Positions 44,861 to 53,518 of a DNA stretch of 64,000 nucleotides are shown piece by piece. Origin of the DNA: Streptomyces piniterrae. Lineage in GTDB: Bacteria; Actinomycetota; Actinomycetes; Streptomycetales; Streptomycetaceae. Below the pieces are notes generated by a model. It was not told the origin of the DNA. It saw only the letters and a program-made list of their open reading frames with translations, and did no database searches. The DNA is taken from contig NZ_SUMB01000017.1 of NCBI RefSeq assembly GCF_005048155.1, positions 1 to 64,000 on the forward strand. Reading direction: 5' to 3'. The position numbers and the translations under genes were made by a program. How positions within the stretch are numbered: the first letter of the stretch is position 1; the number at the start of each line of letters is the position of its first letter.

Positions 44861-45112
44861 TCAGGCAACGCCCGGCCGACGCTGGGCGTTGCGGCCGACG
44901 AGGTACCAGAGCAGGCACCCGAAGAAGGGGGCCATCAAGACGAACACGACCCAGACCAGCTTCATCCCGCCGGTGAGGTCGGACCTGACGATGCCGAGCA
45001 GGGCGCCGAAGTACAACGCGAGAACGCCGAGGGCCGCAGCGGCTCCTACGCAGCCGATCACTATGCCGCCTGTAGGAGCGAGGGCCATCTGGTGGGTGAG
45101 CTGTGCGTGCAT
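44861..45112 (-). CDS. PLDc_N-type small membrane protein
   Basis: An 83-residue protein with two membrane helices (about 15-40 and 50-70) of the phospholipase-D N-terminal type (GMKLVWVVFVLMAPFFGCLLWYLVG). No catalytic domain. AGGAGAAG precedes the ATG. Function unknown. The gap 45113-45328 shows no gene. Confidence 0.82.
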   Translation of the reverse strand: MHAQLTHQMALAPTGGIVIGCVGAAAALGVLALYFGALLGIVRSDLTGGMKLVWVVFVLMAPFFGCLLWYLVGRNAQRRPGVA

Positions 45113-45328
45113 CGTCTTCTCCTCTTGCGGGTGGGGCTTCTCGGAGTTCGTCGGGCGGGCTGGATGTAGGTGGTGAGCGGCGGCTACCACCCGTGCGGGA
45201 GCCGTCGGGAGCCGTCGGAGTCATCGGAGCCATCGACGACAGCCACCGGCATCGGCTATCTGTGGATCAGCCGACCGGCGCCGTGAACAGCGCCGCGGCC
45301 GTACCGATCGGCACCACGCGGATCCTCG

Positions 45329-45892
45329 TCACGCCTGGCGCCTCGCCGCCCGCAGCAGATAGACGCCGGCGGCGGTCGGGAGCGCCGGGACGGCCAGGAG
45401 GACCGGGAGGAATGCTCCGAGACCGAAGTTCAGCGTGCCCGCGGGGACCACCCACTGCGACACCAGGAACAGCAGCGGCACGAGGGCGGCCACCGTCCCG
45501 ATCACCTTGTCGCGGTTGCGCCACTGCGGCGCGGACCACAGCCACCAGATCGCGCCGATCAGGGCCGGGACGCCCAGCGGGGGTGCGAAGACCGTCAGAG
45601 GGCCGGACGCCGCCAGCAGCACCAGCGGGCCGAGGGTGCGACCTCGGCTCGCGGGCGCAGCGGGGAGCTCCTCGCCGAGTGCGGTGGCCGCGATCGTGCG
45701 CGGATCGCCGAGGCGTGCGAGCACGGCGCGGATCTCGTCGTCCCCGGAGGCGGACTCCTCCGCGAGGGCCACCGCGATGTGTTCCTCCAGGTCGGCCAGC
45801 AGCTCGTTGCGGCGTTCCGGGCTGAGTCCGGCCGTCTCACGCGCCACGGCGGCCAGGTACTTCTTCACCAGCGGGTGGTCGGTGATCGTCAT
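45329..45892 (-). CDS. HAAS-domain membrane protein
   Basis: A 187-residue protein. The N-terminal 75 residues form a HAAS-like helical domain (SPERRNELLADLEEHIAVAL, ARLGDPRTIA), followed by four membrane segments. HAAS proteins usually partner with PadR regulators, and the PadR gene is 12 nt upstream. Function in signalling not known. Confidence 0.88.
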   Translation of the reverse strand: MTITDHPLVKKYLAAVARETAGLSPERRNELLADLEEHIAVALAEESASGDDEIRAVLARLGDPRTIAATALGEELPAAPASRGRTLGPLVLLAASGPLTVFAPPLGVPALIGAIWWLWSAPQWRNRDKVIGTVAALVPLLFLVSQWVVPAGTLNFGLGAFLPVLLAVPALPTAAGVYLLRAARRQA

Positions 45893-45904
45893 GGTGGTCT
45901 CCTG

Positions 45905-46267
45905 TCAGTCGGTGATGAAGTGGTCGACCGCGTCACGGAAGTGCGGCCAGATCGCGGTGAACTCCTTCAGCGCCGCATGCCCCGACGGTGTCAGCTCGTA
46001 GTAGCGCCGGGGCGGCCCACTGGGGGACTCCTGCCAGCGGGTCTCCACCAGTCCGTCACGGCGCAGCCGCGACAGCAAGGGGTAGATCGTCCCCTGGCTC
46101 GTGACCATGCCGTTCACCGCACCGAGGGTTTCCAGCAGCTCCACGCCGTAGCGAGGGCCGTCCCGCAAGATCGCGAGCACGCAGTACTCCAGCACCCCCT
46201 TGCGGAGCTGGCTCTCCGCCTTGCCCGCGGCAGGCTTACCTGCAATGTCAGGTTCCATGCATTGCAC
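45905..46267 (-). CDS. PadR-family transcriptional regulator
   Basis: A 120-residue PadR regulator with the winged helix (LRKGVLEYCVLAILRDGPRYG, SQGTIYPLLSRLRRDGLVE) and a short C-terminal dimer helix. The start may be the GTG at 46267 or the ATG at 46258. It should repress its own operon with the HAAS protein. A dyad at 46241-46266 overlaps the start. Confidence 0.9.
   Translation of the reverse strand: MQCMEPDIAGKPAAGKAESQLRKGVLEYCVLAILRDGPRYGVELLETLGAVNGMVTSQGTIYPLLSRLRRDGLVETRWQESPSGPPRRYYELTPSGHAALKEFTAIWPHFRDAVDHFITD
46241..46266. promoter_or_regulatory. dyad over the PadR start
   Basis: TGCAATG (46241-46247) and CATTGCA (46260-46266) form an inverted repeat with a 12-nt spacer. It overlaps the start of the PadR gene and is a candidate autoregulatory site, though it is partly coding. 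Confidence 0.35.
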
Positions 46268-46512
46268 AGTACCTGGTTATCTCAAGAAGGTGAAAGGTGA
46301 TGTCGGTGGGACCCGGCACGCGCCGCCCAGCCCGGCTGCGCCCGGTCTCCCGGTCTCCCGATCTGCCGGTCTCCCGGTCCCCGGCCGCTCCGGCTCCCGG
46401 CCCCTCCGGCTCCCGGCCCGGTCCGATCCCTTGACCCCTGACTATGCTGACCACCGCGCGGTGTGTGCGAGACGGTTGCGCCACTCCGGTTGTTCTTGGG
46501 AGAGGTGAGGGC

Positions 46513-46746
46513 GTGGCCAAGCCTGTACGTGCGGCTGTCGGGAACGTGTGGGTCAAATGCACTTTCTGCCAGGGCGATCTGTTTCGGGACCGCGAGGTGA
46601 AGCTCAACAGTTCCGGCATGGAGTTCATGAACTTCGGCTGGGCGAACGAGTCGGCGACCGGGCTGATCTGCTGGAGCTGCGGCTATGTGCACCTGTTCGT
46701 GAACAGGGATCTCGAGCTGTACAAAGTGAAGAAGGACAAGGGGTGA
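46513..46746 (+). CDS. small zinc-ribbon protein
   Basis: A 77-residue protein with two Cys pairs (VKCTFCQGD and ICWSCGYVHLF) that would bind one zinc. GTG start with GGGAGAGG upstream. The role is unknown; nucleic-acid or protein binding is likely. Before it (46268-46512) there are only short C/T-rich repeats. Confidence 0.75.
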   Translation: MAKPVRAAVGNVWVKCTFCQGDLFRDREVKLNSSGMEFMNFGWANESATGLICWSCGYVHLFVNRDLELYKVKKDKG

Positions 46747-47036
46747 CGTAGGTCGGTCCCCCTCGGAGGTGCCCGGCGAGCGCAGCTCCTGTAGGTGGAC
46801 GTTCCGGGGTACGTCGACTACCCCGCCAATGACGCGCCGCGCGCGTCCCCATGCGCGGACAGGCGCGAGCGCGCCGGCATCAAATGCGAAGTCGCCGACG
46901 CAAGTGCCCAGTCCCACCGCGTTCTTGCAGCAGGGGCGCTGACGCTGCTCCTCATCCGCGCGCCCGCCTTCCCGGCGTCGCAGTCCCGGGCTTAGGGGCT
47001 GGCTCTAGGACAGCTACTGACCTACATGGTCTCTAA
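46747..47036. other. gap with no supported gene
   Basis: Several short frames are open (for example 46795-46995) but none has a good ribosome site or recognisable family. I see no RNA gene. The right end carries the promoter region of the DinB gene. Confidence 0.5.
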
Positions 47037-47066
47037 CTTGGTCCTGTCCGGCGGAACAGGACCAAG
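47037..47066. promoter_or_regulatory. perfect 11-bp inverted repeat before the DinB gene
   Basis: CTTGGTCCTGT (47037-47047) and ACAGGACCAAG (47056-47066) are exact reverse complements with an 8-nt spacer. They end 13 nt before the ATG. The site could be an operator or a hairpin in the leader that modulates translation. Confidence 0.6.
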
Positions 47067-47079
47067 AAAGGCGGAGATC

Positions 47080-47634
47080 ATGACCTCCATCGAGTCGACC
47101 ACCACCACGGCCCACGCGTCAGCAGCCACCGGCGAGCGCGCGGACTTGTTGGCGATGCTGGCCAAGCACCGGCACATGCTGCGCTTCACCACCCGCGACC
47201 TCACCGACGAGCAGGCGGGGCTGCGGACCACCGCCAGTGAGCTGTGCTTGGGCGGCCTGATCAAGCACGTCACCGCTGTTGAGCAGCATTGGGTCGGTTT
47301 CATCCTGGACGGCCCGACCGCGATGCCCGACTTCACCGCCATCACCGAGGCCGACCGGGCGCGCTGGGCCGACGGGTTCCGCATGCTGCCAGGGGAGACG
47401 TTGGCGGGCGTGCTGGACGACTACGCCGAGGTGGCCCGCCGAACCGACGATCTGGTCGCCGGCCTGTCCGATCTGGGTGCCACCCAGCCGCTGCCGAAGG
47501 CGCCGTGGTTCGAGCCCGACAAGCAGTGGTCGGCCCGCCGGGTGCTGATGCACATCATCTCCGAGACCGCCCAGCACGCCGGCCACGCCGACATCATCCG
47601 CGAGTGCCTGGACGGCGCCAAGAGCATGGGTTGA
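47080..47634 (+). CDS. DinB/DUF664-family protein
   Basis: A 184-residue four-helix-bundle protein of the DinB superfamily. The helical start with HMLRFTTRDLTDEQ, the IKHVTAVEQHWVGF helix and the C-terminal HIISETAQHAGHADIIRE give the usual metal-binding His triad. Such proteins can be thiol-dependent (mycothiol or bacillithiol) transferases. ATG with GGCGGAG upstream; an inverted repeat lies in the leader. Confidence 0.88.
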   Translation: MTSIESTTTTAHASAATGERADLLAMLAKHRHMLRFTTRDLTDEQAGLRTTASELCLGGLIKHVTAVEQHWVGFILDGPTAMPDFTAITEADRARWADGFRMLPGETLAGVLDDYAEVARRTDDLVAGLSDLGATQPLPKAPWFEPDKQWSARRVLMHIISETAQHAGHADIIRECLDGAKSMG

Positions 47635-47772
47635 CCTGACCGGCGGCGCGGTCCGGCCGGCCACCCGAGACCGGCGCCTCCCGCCAGCGCGCTTTCCGCA
47701 TGATGCACCAAGTCCCGTGCAATTCAACGAGGTTGGGGAGCCGGTCGAGCCCTGAGGCCTTGAACAACAAAC

Positions 47773-47799
47773 AAGGCCCAGGTCTTCGACCTGGGCCTT
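47773..47799 (-). terminator. terminator of tRNA-Gly
   Basis: A 12-bp stem (47773-47784 with 47788-47799) with loop TTC. On the minus strand it is followed by a T-rich tail, so it should end the tRNA transcript 6 nt after the CCA. Confidence 0.85.
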
Positions 47800-47804
47800 C
47801 GCTA

Positions 47805-47878
47805 TGGAGCGGGTGACGGGAATCGAACCCGCGCTCTGAGCTTGGGAAGCTCATGTTCTACCATTAAACTACACCCGC
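47805..47878 (-). tRNA. tRNA-Gly(CCC)
   Basis: A complete tRNA with encoded CCA (47805-47807). The acceptor arm GCGGGTG/CACCCGC, the D arm, the anticodon loop TTCCCAA (anticodon CCC, decoding GGG) and the T arm GGTTCGATTCC are all present. Length is 71 nt plus CCA. It is a likely attachment-site type locus, but no integrase is seen nearby. Confidence 0.95.
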
Positions 47879-48112
47879 GTAATCCCGCCTCGATCCGAGG
47901 GCGGAACATCGTCGCACACTCTACCCCATCGCCCCGTCGCGGTGCATTTGGCATGTCCGGGGGCGGTCCGTGAGGTGTCGCTCCGGGCGGGATGCGGCTG
48001 CGGGGCGCGGGAGTTGAGGCGTACGGTGGGGCGTCGGAGTGCCGCGTGAGGCGGCGCCCAGTTCATCCCCTAATGTGGCAATTGTTGTCCACGCACTTGG
48101 GAGAGGGACTTG

Positions 48113-48271
48113 ATGGAGCGCACCGTCGTACGTTGTGCCGAGGGGCACGTGTTCAGCACCGCTTCGTTCCCGATGCAGACCACCGGCCGGCTCGGCCCCG
48201 GGCGGCTGCTGCGCTGCCCGCGCTGTGCCCGGCTCCGGCATGCGGTGCCGGTCGAGAACACGAAGCGCTAG
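48113..48271 (+). CDS. small zinc-binding-like protein, 52 residues
   Basis: A 52-residue protein with RCAEGHVFSTASF at the start and LLRCPRCARLR near the end: Cys8 and His12 plus a Cys-x2-Cys pair could bind zinc. The ATG follows GAGAGGGA. It is too short for most gene finders but looks conserved in style with other Streptomyces small proteins. It lies between the tRNA and dcd. Function unknown. Confidence 0.6.
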   Translation: MERTVVRCAEGHVFSTASFPMQTTGRLGPGRLLRCPRCARLRHAVPVENTKR

Positions 48272-48440
48272 CGGCGACGAGCGGAAGCAAGCGACAGTGA
48301 GCGGAAGCCGGCGGACGTCACAGGCACAGCGGACGTAAGCGGCAGAAGGCAGGCGGAAGCTTCGGGTGAGGGCCCGGTCCCAGGTGGGGCCGGGCCCTCG
48401 TCGTGCGGACGGGGTGGTGCGGGCGCGTATCCTCGTCTGC

Positions 48441-49016
48441 GTGCTTCTCTCAGACAAGGACATCCGGGCCGAGATCGACGCCGGTCGGGTGGGCATCGAC
48501 CCCTATGACGAGTCGATGGTGCAGCCGTCGAGCATTGACGTGCGGCTCGATCGCTATTTCCGGGTGTTCGAGAATCACCGCTACCCGCACATCGATCCGG
48601 CCGTCGAGCAGCCCGATCTGACCCGTGAGGTCGTGCCGGAGGGCGACGAGGCGTTCATCCTGCACCCCGGCGAGTTCGTGCTCGCCTCGACCTACGAGGT
48701 CATCAGCCTGCCGGACGATCTCGCGTCCCGGCTGGAGGGCAAGTCCAGCCTCGGGCGGCTCGGGCTGCTGACACATTCGACCGCCGGGTTCATCGACCCG
48801 GGGTTCAGCGGGCATGTGACGCTGGAGCTGAGCAATGTCGCGACGCTGCCGATCAAGCTGTGGCCGGGCATGAAGATCGGGCAGCTGTGCATGTTCCGGC
48901 TGACCTCGCCGGCCGAGCACCCCTACGGCTCCTCGCACTACGGCTCCCGTTACCAGGACCAGCGCGGCCCGACGCCGTCCCGGTCCTTCAAGAACTTTCA
49001 CCGTACGCAGGTGTGA
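48441..49016 (+). CDS. dcd: dCTP deaminase
   Basis: A 191-residue dCTP deaminase, usual length. Motifs are VQPSSIDVRLDRYFRVF, the catalytic block GKSSLGRLGLLTHSTAGFID (Glu of the active site lies near STAGFIDPGF-x5-TLE) and the C-terminal SHYGSRYQDQRGP. It turns dCTP into dUTP (or dUMP in bifunctional forms) for dTTP synthesis. GTG start; it heads the pair with the phosphoribosyltransferase. Confidence 0.97.
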   Translation: MLLSDKDIRAEIDAGRVGIDPYDESMVQPSSIDVRLDRYFRVFENHRYPHIDPAVEQPDLTREVVPEGDEAFILHPGEFVLASTYEVISLPDDLASRLEGKSSLGRLGLLTHSTAGFIDPGFSGHVTLELSNVATLPIKLWPGMKIGQLCMFRLTSPAEHPYGSSHYGSRYQDQRGPTPSRSFKNFHRTQV

Positions 49017-49090
49017 CGCGGATATGACACAGGTGTGGGGAAGCGCCGCTCGCGGCGTGCGGATGTGGATAGCGAAGGTCTGAGAGATAC

Positions 49091-49588
49091 GTGAGTGACG
49101 TGCGGGAGAACCTGACGTACGAGCGCTTCGGCGGAGCGATCCGCGAGCTGGCGCAGACGATCGCGGACGACGGGTTCGAGCCCGATGTCGTGCTGTCGAT
49201 CGCCCGGGGCGGTGTCTTCGTGGCGGGCGGTCTGGCGTACGCCCTGGACTGCAAGAACATCCACCTGGTCAATGTGGAGTTCTACACCGGGGTCGGCACC
49301 ACCCTGGAGATGCCAGTCATGCTGGCGCCGGTGCCCAACGTGATCGACTTCTCCGACAAGAAGGTGCTGATCGCGGACGACGTCGCGGACACCGGCAAGA
49401 CCCTGAAGCTGGTCCACGACTTCTGCCAGGGAACCGTGGCGGACGTACGCAGCGCGGTGATCTACGAGAAGTCGCACTCGCTGGTGAAGTGCGAGTACGT
49501 GTGGAAGCGCACGGATGAATGGATCAACTTCCCGTGGAGCGTCGAACCGCCCGTCGTGCGGCGGGAGAACCAGGTTCTGGACGCCTGA
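49091..49588 (+). CDS. phosphoribosyltransferase
   Basis: A 165-residue type I PRTase. The PRPP loop is KVLIADDVADTGKT, and LSIARGGVFVAGGLAYAL forms the loop near the pyrophosphate. It resembles xanthine/guanine or hypoxanthine PRTases but the base is uncertain. GTG start. A hairpin terminator follows. Confidence 0.92.
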   Translation: MSDVRENLTYERFGGAIRELAQTIADDGFEPDVVLSIARGGVFVAGGLAYALDCKNIHLVNVEFYTGVGTTLEMPVMLAPVPNVIDFSDKKVLIADDVADTGKTLKLVHDFCQGTVADVRSAVIYEKSHSLVKCEYVWKRTDEWINFPWSVEPPVVRRENQVLDA

Positions 49589-49616
49589 CGGGGCGGTGTC
49601 GAGGGCTGGGTGCTGA

Positions 49617-49644
49617 CAGCGGACGGAGTAACTTCCGTCCGCTG
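49617..49644 (+). terminator. hairpin terminator
   Basis: CAGCGGACGGA (49617-49627) pairs with TCCGTCCGCTG (49634-49644) with a 6-nt loop, followed by CTTGCGTGTT. It lies 29 nt after the PRTase gene. Confidence 0.75.
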
Positions 49645-49792
49645 CTTGCGTGTTGGCGTGGGGCCGGGCGGGTGCGGGCGTGCGGTTGCCGGTCCCTTGC
49701 GCGCTTTTCGGCCAATACCGCTCCGGGTGTTCCAACGGTGCTTACTTCCGAGTAAATACCGGCGGTAACAGCAGACCGGAGGGGAGGCCCCA

Positions 49793-51421
49793 ATGGTGCG
49801 TGCGAAATGCGGACAACGGCGGTCGGGTGGCGGACGGGCGTTACCCGGGCGTGGGGCGATGCGCGGCGGACGGGCGGCGCGCGGGCGTCGGCTGAGGGCG
49901 GGCGTTGTGGCGTTCGGCCTGGCGGTGACCGTGGCGGTGGGGACGGCGAGCGCCGCCTCCGGAGCGCCCGCCTCCGGAGCCACCGCGGCGCCCGGCCGGG
50001 GCGCCGCCTCCGCCAAGCCGCTGCCGCCCGAGCTCGAGGAGATCCGGGCGCGGCAGGCGACCGGGCTCTACGGTGACCCCGCCGAGCGGCCGGCCGGTGA
50101 GCGCAAGACCTCGTTGATCTCGCTGGGCGACAGCGAGATCTCGGGGGAGGGCGTCGGGACGTACGAGCCGGGGACCGACGGGCCCGACAACTGGTGCCAC
50201 CGGTCGCCGGACGCGGCGATCCACCGGACCGGGATCGCCGCGGATGTGACGTACAACGCCGCCTGCTCGGGCGCGTACAGCGGGAACATTGTGATCGGCG
50301 GCAGCAAGCAGTACCCGGACGAGCTGGTGCAGAGCGACAGTCTCGCCATCGCGGCCCGGAACACCAAGCTGAAGATGGTGCTGCTGGTGGCGGGCGCCAA
50401 TGACGATCTGCAGTTCGGGCCGGTGATGACGGACTGCGTGACGCGCTGGTTCCTGCTCCAGGGCACCTGTGAGCCGAAGTACCAGCCCGGGTGGCAGGCC
50501 CGGGTCGACGGACTGGTGCCGAAGGTGGAGCGGACCATCGGCGATCTGCGGACGGTGATGCGGGACGCCGGGTACGCGGACGGCGACTACCGGCTCGTGG
50601 TGATGTCGTATCCGAGCCCGATCGGCCCGGACGTGGAGGACAACCCGAACTTCCCCGGGAAGCTGCCGGGCGGCTGCACGGGCTACACCTCCGACGCGGG
50701 CTGGGGGCGCAACACCGCCGTGCCGGCCTTCGAGCGGGGCGTACGGAAGGCCGCCCAGGACACCGGCGCCACCTATCTCGACGCCTCCCGGCTCTTCCAC
50801 GGGCACGAGGTCTGCATGGAGGAGACCTGGGCCCGCGGCCTGTACGTCAATCTCTCCAACCCCTTCCCGCCGGACTCCAATTCCGTCCGCCAGTCCTTCC
50901 ACCCCAACGCCGCGGGCCATCGCGCCTTCGCGTCGTGTCTCACCCAGCTCTACGCGACACCGGGGCTGCGCGAGGCGTCCTGCACCGATCCGGCGAGCAC
51001 CGGGCGGCCGAAGCTGTACGCCGGGGCCTGGGACGACGCGTACCGGCCGCTGAAGAACGCCGGTACCGGGAGCTGCGTGGACGCGGCCGGCGGTGCCAGC
51101 CGCAACGGCACGGCGGTCGGCGGCTGGGACTGTGCCGGGCAGCGCAACCAGGGCTGGTGGTACGACCCGGAGCAGCGGATGTTTCACGTGGAACTGACCC
51201 ACGACCGGTGTCTGGACGTGCCGGGCGCGCGCTACGAGCCGGGGACCGGGCTGGTGCTCTGGAACTGCTCGGGCGCGGCCAACCAGCAGTTCGTACGGGC
51301 GGACGGCGGTACGGTCCGGCCGGCCGCGGCCCAGTCGCTCTGCCTGACGCTGAGCGCGGCTAAGGACCCGCTGCGGTTGCAGCCGTGCGACGGGTCGGCG
51401 GGGCAGCGCTTCGCCTCGTGA
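49793..51421 (+). CDS. secreted SGNH/GDSL hydrolase with ricin-type lectin domain
   Basis: A 542-residue exported protein. A long basic start and signal helix (about 34-58, ending near ASA) precede an SGNH hydrolase domain (about 100-395). SLGDSEISGEG is block I (nucleophile Ser), block III is VAGANDD, and SFHPNAAGH is block V. A ricin B lectin domain (about 415-540) follows with QNQGWWYD-type repeats and paired Cys. It should cleave acyl or acetyl esters on polysaccharide. GGAGGGGAGG precedes the ATG. Confidence 0.92.
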   Translation: MVRAKCGQRRSGGGRALPGRGAMRGGRAARGRRLRAGVVAFGLAVTVAVGTASAASGAPASGATAAPGRGAASAKPLPPELEEIRARQATGLYGDPAERPAGERKTSLISLGDSEISGEGVGTYEPGTDGPDNWCHRSPDAAIHRTGIAADVTYNAACSGAYSGNIVIGGSKQYPDELVQSDSLAIAARNTKLKMVLLVAGANDDLQFGPVMTDCVTRWFLLQGTCEPKYQPGWQARVDGLVPKVERTIGDLRTVMRDAGYADGDYRLVVMSYPSPIGPDVEDNPNFPGKLPGGCTGYTSDAGWGRNTAVPAFERGVRKAAQDTGATYLDASRLFHGHEVCMEETWARGLYVNLSNPFPPDSNSVRQSFHPNAAGHRAFASCLTQLYATPGLREASCTDPASTGRPKLYAGAWDDAYRPLKNAGTGSCVDAAGGASRNGTAVGGWDCAGQRNQGWWYDPEQRMFHVELTHDRCLDVPGARYEPGTGLVLWNCSGAANQQFVRADGGTVRPAAAQSLCLTLSAAKDPLRLQPCDGSAGQRFAS

Positions 51422-51460
51422 GACCTCGTAAGGCCTCGTAAGGCCTCGTAAGGCCTCGTA
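51421..51460. repeat. tandem repeat, 10 bp x 4
   Basis: Four units of AGGCCTCGTA (first one AGACCTCGTA) directly after the hydrolase stop. Likely slippage; no function seen. Confidence 0.9.
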
Positions 51461-51512
51461 AGAGTTGGCGCTTCGTCTCGTCGAGGGTGGCGAAGGGCTC
51501 ATTGAAGGGTTG

Positions 51513-51552
51513 CGAAAGGGCCCGCTCCGGTGTGTCGGAGCGGGCCCTTTCG
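51513..51552. terminator. strong bidirectional terminator
   Basis: A 17-bp perfect stem (51513-51529 with 51536-51552) and 6-nt loop, with GAAAGGG / CCCTTTC bases at the foot, separates the converging hydrolase and Yip1 genes. Confidence 0.9.
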
Positions 51553-51590
51553 GCGTACGGCGAGGCGTGCGGCAGCGGCGCCGCGTACGG

Positions 51591-52580
51591 CTACAGCGTG
51601 CCGAGCTTCACCAGGGCGAGCAGCGCGACCAGCTGGATCGCGGCGGCGCCCAGCGCCTTGGGCCACGGCAGGTCGTGCGACTTGCTGACCATGGAGGTGA
51701 AGAGGTAGCCGGCCGCGAGCCAGGTCAGCCAGCCGATGACCTGCACCAGGGTGCTGTCACCGCCGAGGAACATCGCGAAGATCAGCCGGGGCGCGTCCGA
51801 GATCGACATGATCAGCATGGAGAGGCCGATGGTCGGCGCCCAGGAGCCGTCGCCGCCGAGCTGGCGGGCCATGGTGTGGGTGACCGCGCCCAGGATCAGG
51901 CTGCCGACGATGAACATCACGCCGGTGATCAGCACCCACGGGATGCTGTTGGCGAGCGTGGCGTTCAGCACGTCCTCGCGGGCCTTGTCGAAGCCGAAGA
52001 CGGCGAGCAGGCCGTAGACGAAGGTGACGGTCAGTGCCGAGCCCCATACCGTGTGGTCGCGCATCTGCCAGAACGTGGGCGAGGGCCGCAGCACGATGCC
52101 GGACAGCAGCTGCTTCCAGTGCAGCCGGGGGCCGGCCGGCGGCGCGGTGGCCTGGCCCGCGCGGTAGGTGCCGCCGTCGTCGTACTGGCCGTCGGGGCCG
52201 TGGCCGTTGTCGTACTGGTCCGGGTAGGGGCCGTACGCGTCCGGGGCCTCGCCGACGCTGAACTGCTGCGTGTGGCCAGGGTTGTTGTCGTTGGCGTACG
52301 GCGCGTAGGACTGCTGCCCGGCCTGGTAGTCGCCGTCGCCGAAGTACTCCGGCTCGCCGTACTGCCCCTGCGGCTGCGGGCGCCCGTGGGGCCGGCCCTG
52401 TGGCTGTCCCTGCGGTCGGCCGCCGTACTGCTGCGGTTGCGGAGACTGCTGCCACTGCCCATGCGGCGGCGGGGGCTGCTGCCCGTACGGCCCTTGCTGC
52501 CCGTACGGCGCCTGCCCCTGCTGCTGCCCGTCCTGCGCGGTGCGGGGATCCCGTCCGCGACCCATCCTGAATCCAGCCAC
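51591..52580 (-). CDS. Yip1-family membrane protein
   Basis: A 329-residue protein. The N-terminal third is disordered and Gln/Gly/Pro-rich (repeats such as YGQQ), then Tyr/Asp-rich. The C-terminal half (about 150-329) has five membrane helices of the Yip1/YIF1 type. Start taken as the GTG at 52580 (GCTGGATTC follows); an earlier ATG at 52661 would run into the palindromes at 52660-52687. Function unknown. Confidence 0.82.
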   Translation of the reverse strand: MAGFRMGRGRDPRTAQDGQQQGQAPYGQQGPYGQQPPPPHGQWQQSPQPQQYGGRPQGQPQGRPHGRPQPQGQYGEPEYFGDGDYQAGQQSYAPYANDNNPGHTQQFSVGEAPDAYGPYPDQYDNGHGPDGQYDDGGTYRAGQATAPPAGPRLHWKQLLSGIVLRPSPTFWQMRDHTVWGSALTVTFVYGLLAVFGFDKAREDVLNATLANSIPWVLITGVMFIVGSLILGAVTHTMARQLGGDGSWAPTIGLSMLIMSISDAPRLIFAMFLGGDSTLVQVIGWLTWLAAGYLFTSMVSKSHDLPWPKALGAAAIQLVALLALVKLGTL

Positions 52581-52659
52581 GCCTTCGAAAGTACCTGGTC
52601 TGTGCGGCATCGGTGGCGGATGCGGGGCAGCGGGGCGGGGTTTGCTGCTGACCTGTGAC

Positions 52660-52687
52660 ATCCCTTAGGGGATATCCCCTAGGGGAT
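52660..52687. promoter_or_regulatory. double ATCCCCTAGGGGAT palindrome
   Basis: Two adjacent 14-bp palindromes, ATCCCTTAGGGGAT (one mismatch) and ATCCCCTAGGGGAT, about 80 nt upstream of the Yip1 start. The core is the same as at 32257-32280 upstream of the HicB/HTH gene. Confidence 0.5.
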
Positions 52688-52799
52688 GGGAGGGCCCCCT
52701 GCGGGTCCACAACGTGGGGGCGCCGGACGGTATTCCCCGGGGAGGTCCGCCGGCGAGTCCGATGTGCAATGGAGGGACGGTGCCCTACGGGGGATCGGG

Positions 52800-52865
52800 A
52801 GGCTCTCCACGGAGGCTCGGGAGGCTCTCCACGGCGGTCCGGCAGGCTCTCCACGGAGGCCCGGT
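52800..52865. repeat. tandem repeat, 22 bp x 3
   Basis: Three units of AGGCTCTCCACGGAGGCYCG-type sequence starting at 52800, 52822 and 52844. The gap 52581-52984 has otherwise only the palindromes and no supported gene. Confidence 0.88.
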
Positions 52866-52984
52866 CGGCCTTCCGAGGGTGGGTCAGCCGGCGTTCCTGC
52901 GACGGGTCAGCCGGCGTCCGACGAACGGGAGCAACGAACGTGGAGCCGTCGTCCGACGGACGCGAAATCAGGACCCGACCGGCC

Positions 52985-53479
52985 CTATGCCGGCACCCAA
53001 CCGAGCGTCAGCTCCGGCAGGTTCTCCATGTTGGTGCTGCCGTCGCCCGTGGCGATGACCGTGAAGCCGTGGTGCTCGTAGAACGCCCTGGCGGCGTCGT
53101 TGAGTTGGAAGACGTGCAACGTCAGACCGCCGGGGCGGTACCGCCGCGCCTCGGCGAGCAGGAGGCTGCCGATGCCCTGGCGGCGGACGTCCGGGCGGAG
53201 GTAGAGCTGGTCCAGCAGCTCGCCCCGGACGGCGGCGTAGCCGAGGACCTCCGGGCCGCGCACCGCGACCACGGTATGACACTCCATCAGCACGATCTCG
53301 CGGACCCACCGGGCGACTTCCTCATGGGTACGCCGCTGCGGCGGCAGATACGGCATGGTGGCGCGCCGCGACGCCTGGTGGATGGCCGCGATCGCCTCCG
53401 CGTCGGCGGTCTCGGCGGGTCGGACACGGATCGCGGGCCCGGTGGTCGGGGAGCCGGCGGCGCGGAAGTCATCTGGCAT
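52985..53479 (-). CDS. GNAT-family acetyltransferase
   Basis: A 164-residue acetyltransferase. The acetyl-CoA loop is DQLYLRPDVRRQGIGSLLL (motif RRQGIG), with AARAFYEHHGFTVI near the end. Start chosen at 53479 as the earliest ATG giving family length. Substrate unknown. Confidence 0.9.
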   Translation of the reverse strand: MPDDFRAAGSPTTGPAIRVRPAETADAEAIAAIHQASRRATMPYLPPQRRTHEEVARWVREIVLMECHTVVAVRGPEVLGYAAVRGELLDQLYLRPDVRRQGIGSLLLAEARRYRPGGLTLHVFQLNDAARAFYEHHGFTVIATGDGSTNMENLPELTLGWVPA

Positions 53480-53518
53480 GCCGTCATGTTCGGTACGAGG
53501 CAGATGCCGGGCAACCAA

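Noticed and set aside
46795..46995. 66-aa frame before the DinB gene
   Set aside because: GTG start without ribosome site, no recognised relatives.
47805..47878. Integrated element at tRNA-Gly
   Set aside because: No integrase, direct repeat of the tRNA end or atypical composition was seen on either side.
52686..53081. 131-aa frame in the gap before the GNAT gene
   Set aside because: Mostly tandem repeat, poor protein character, overlaps the GNAT gene.
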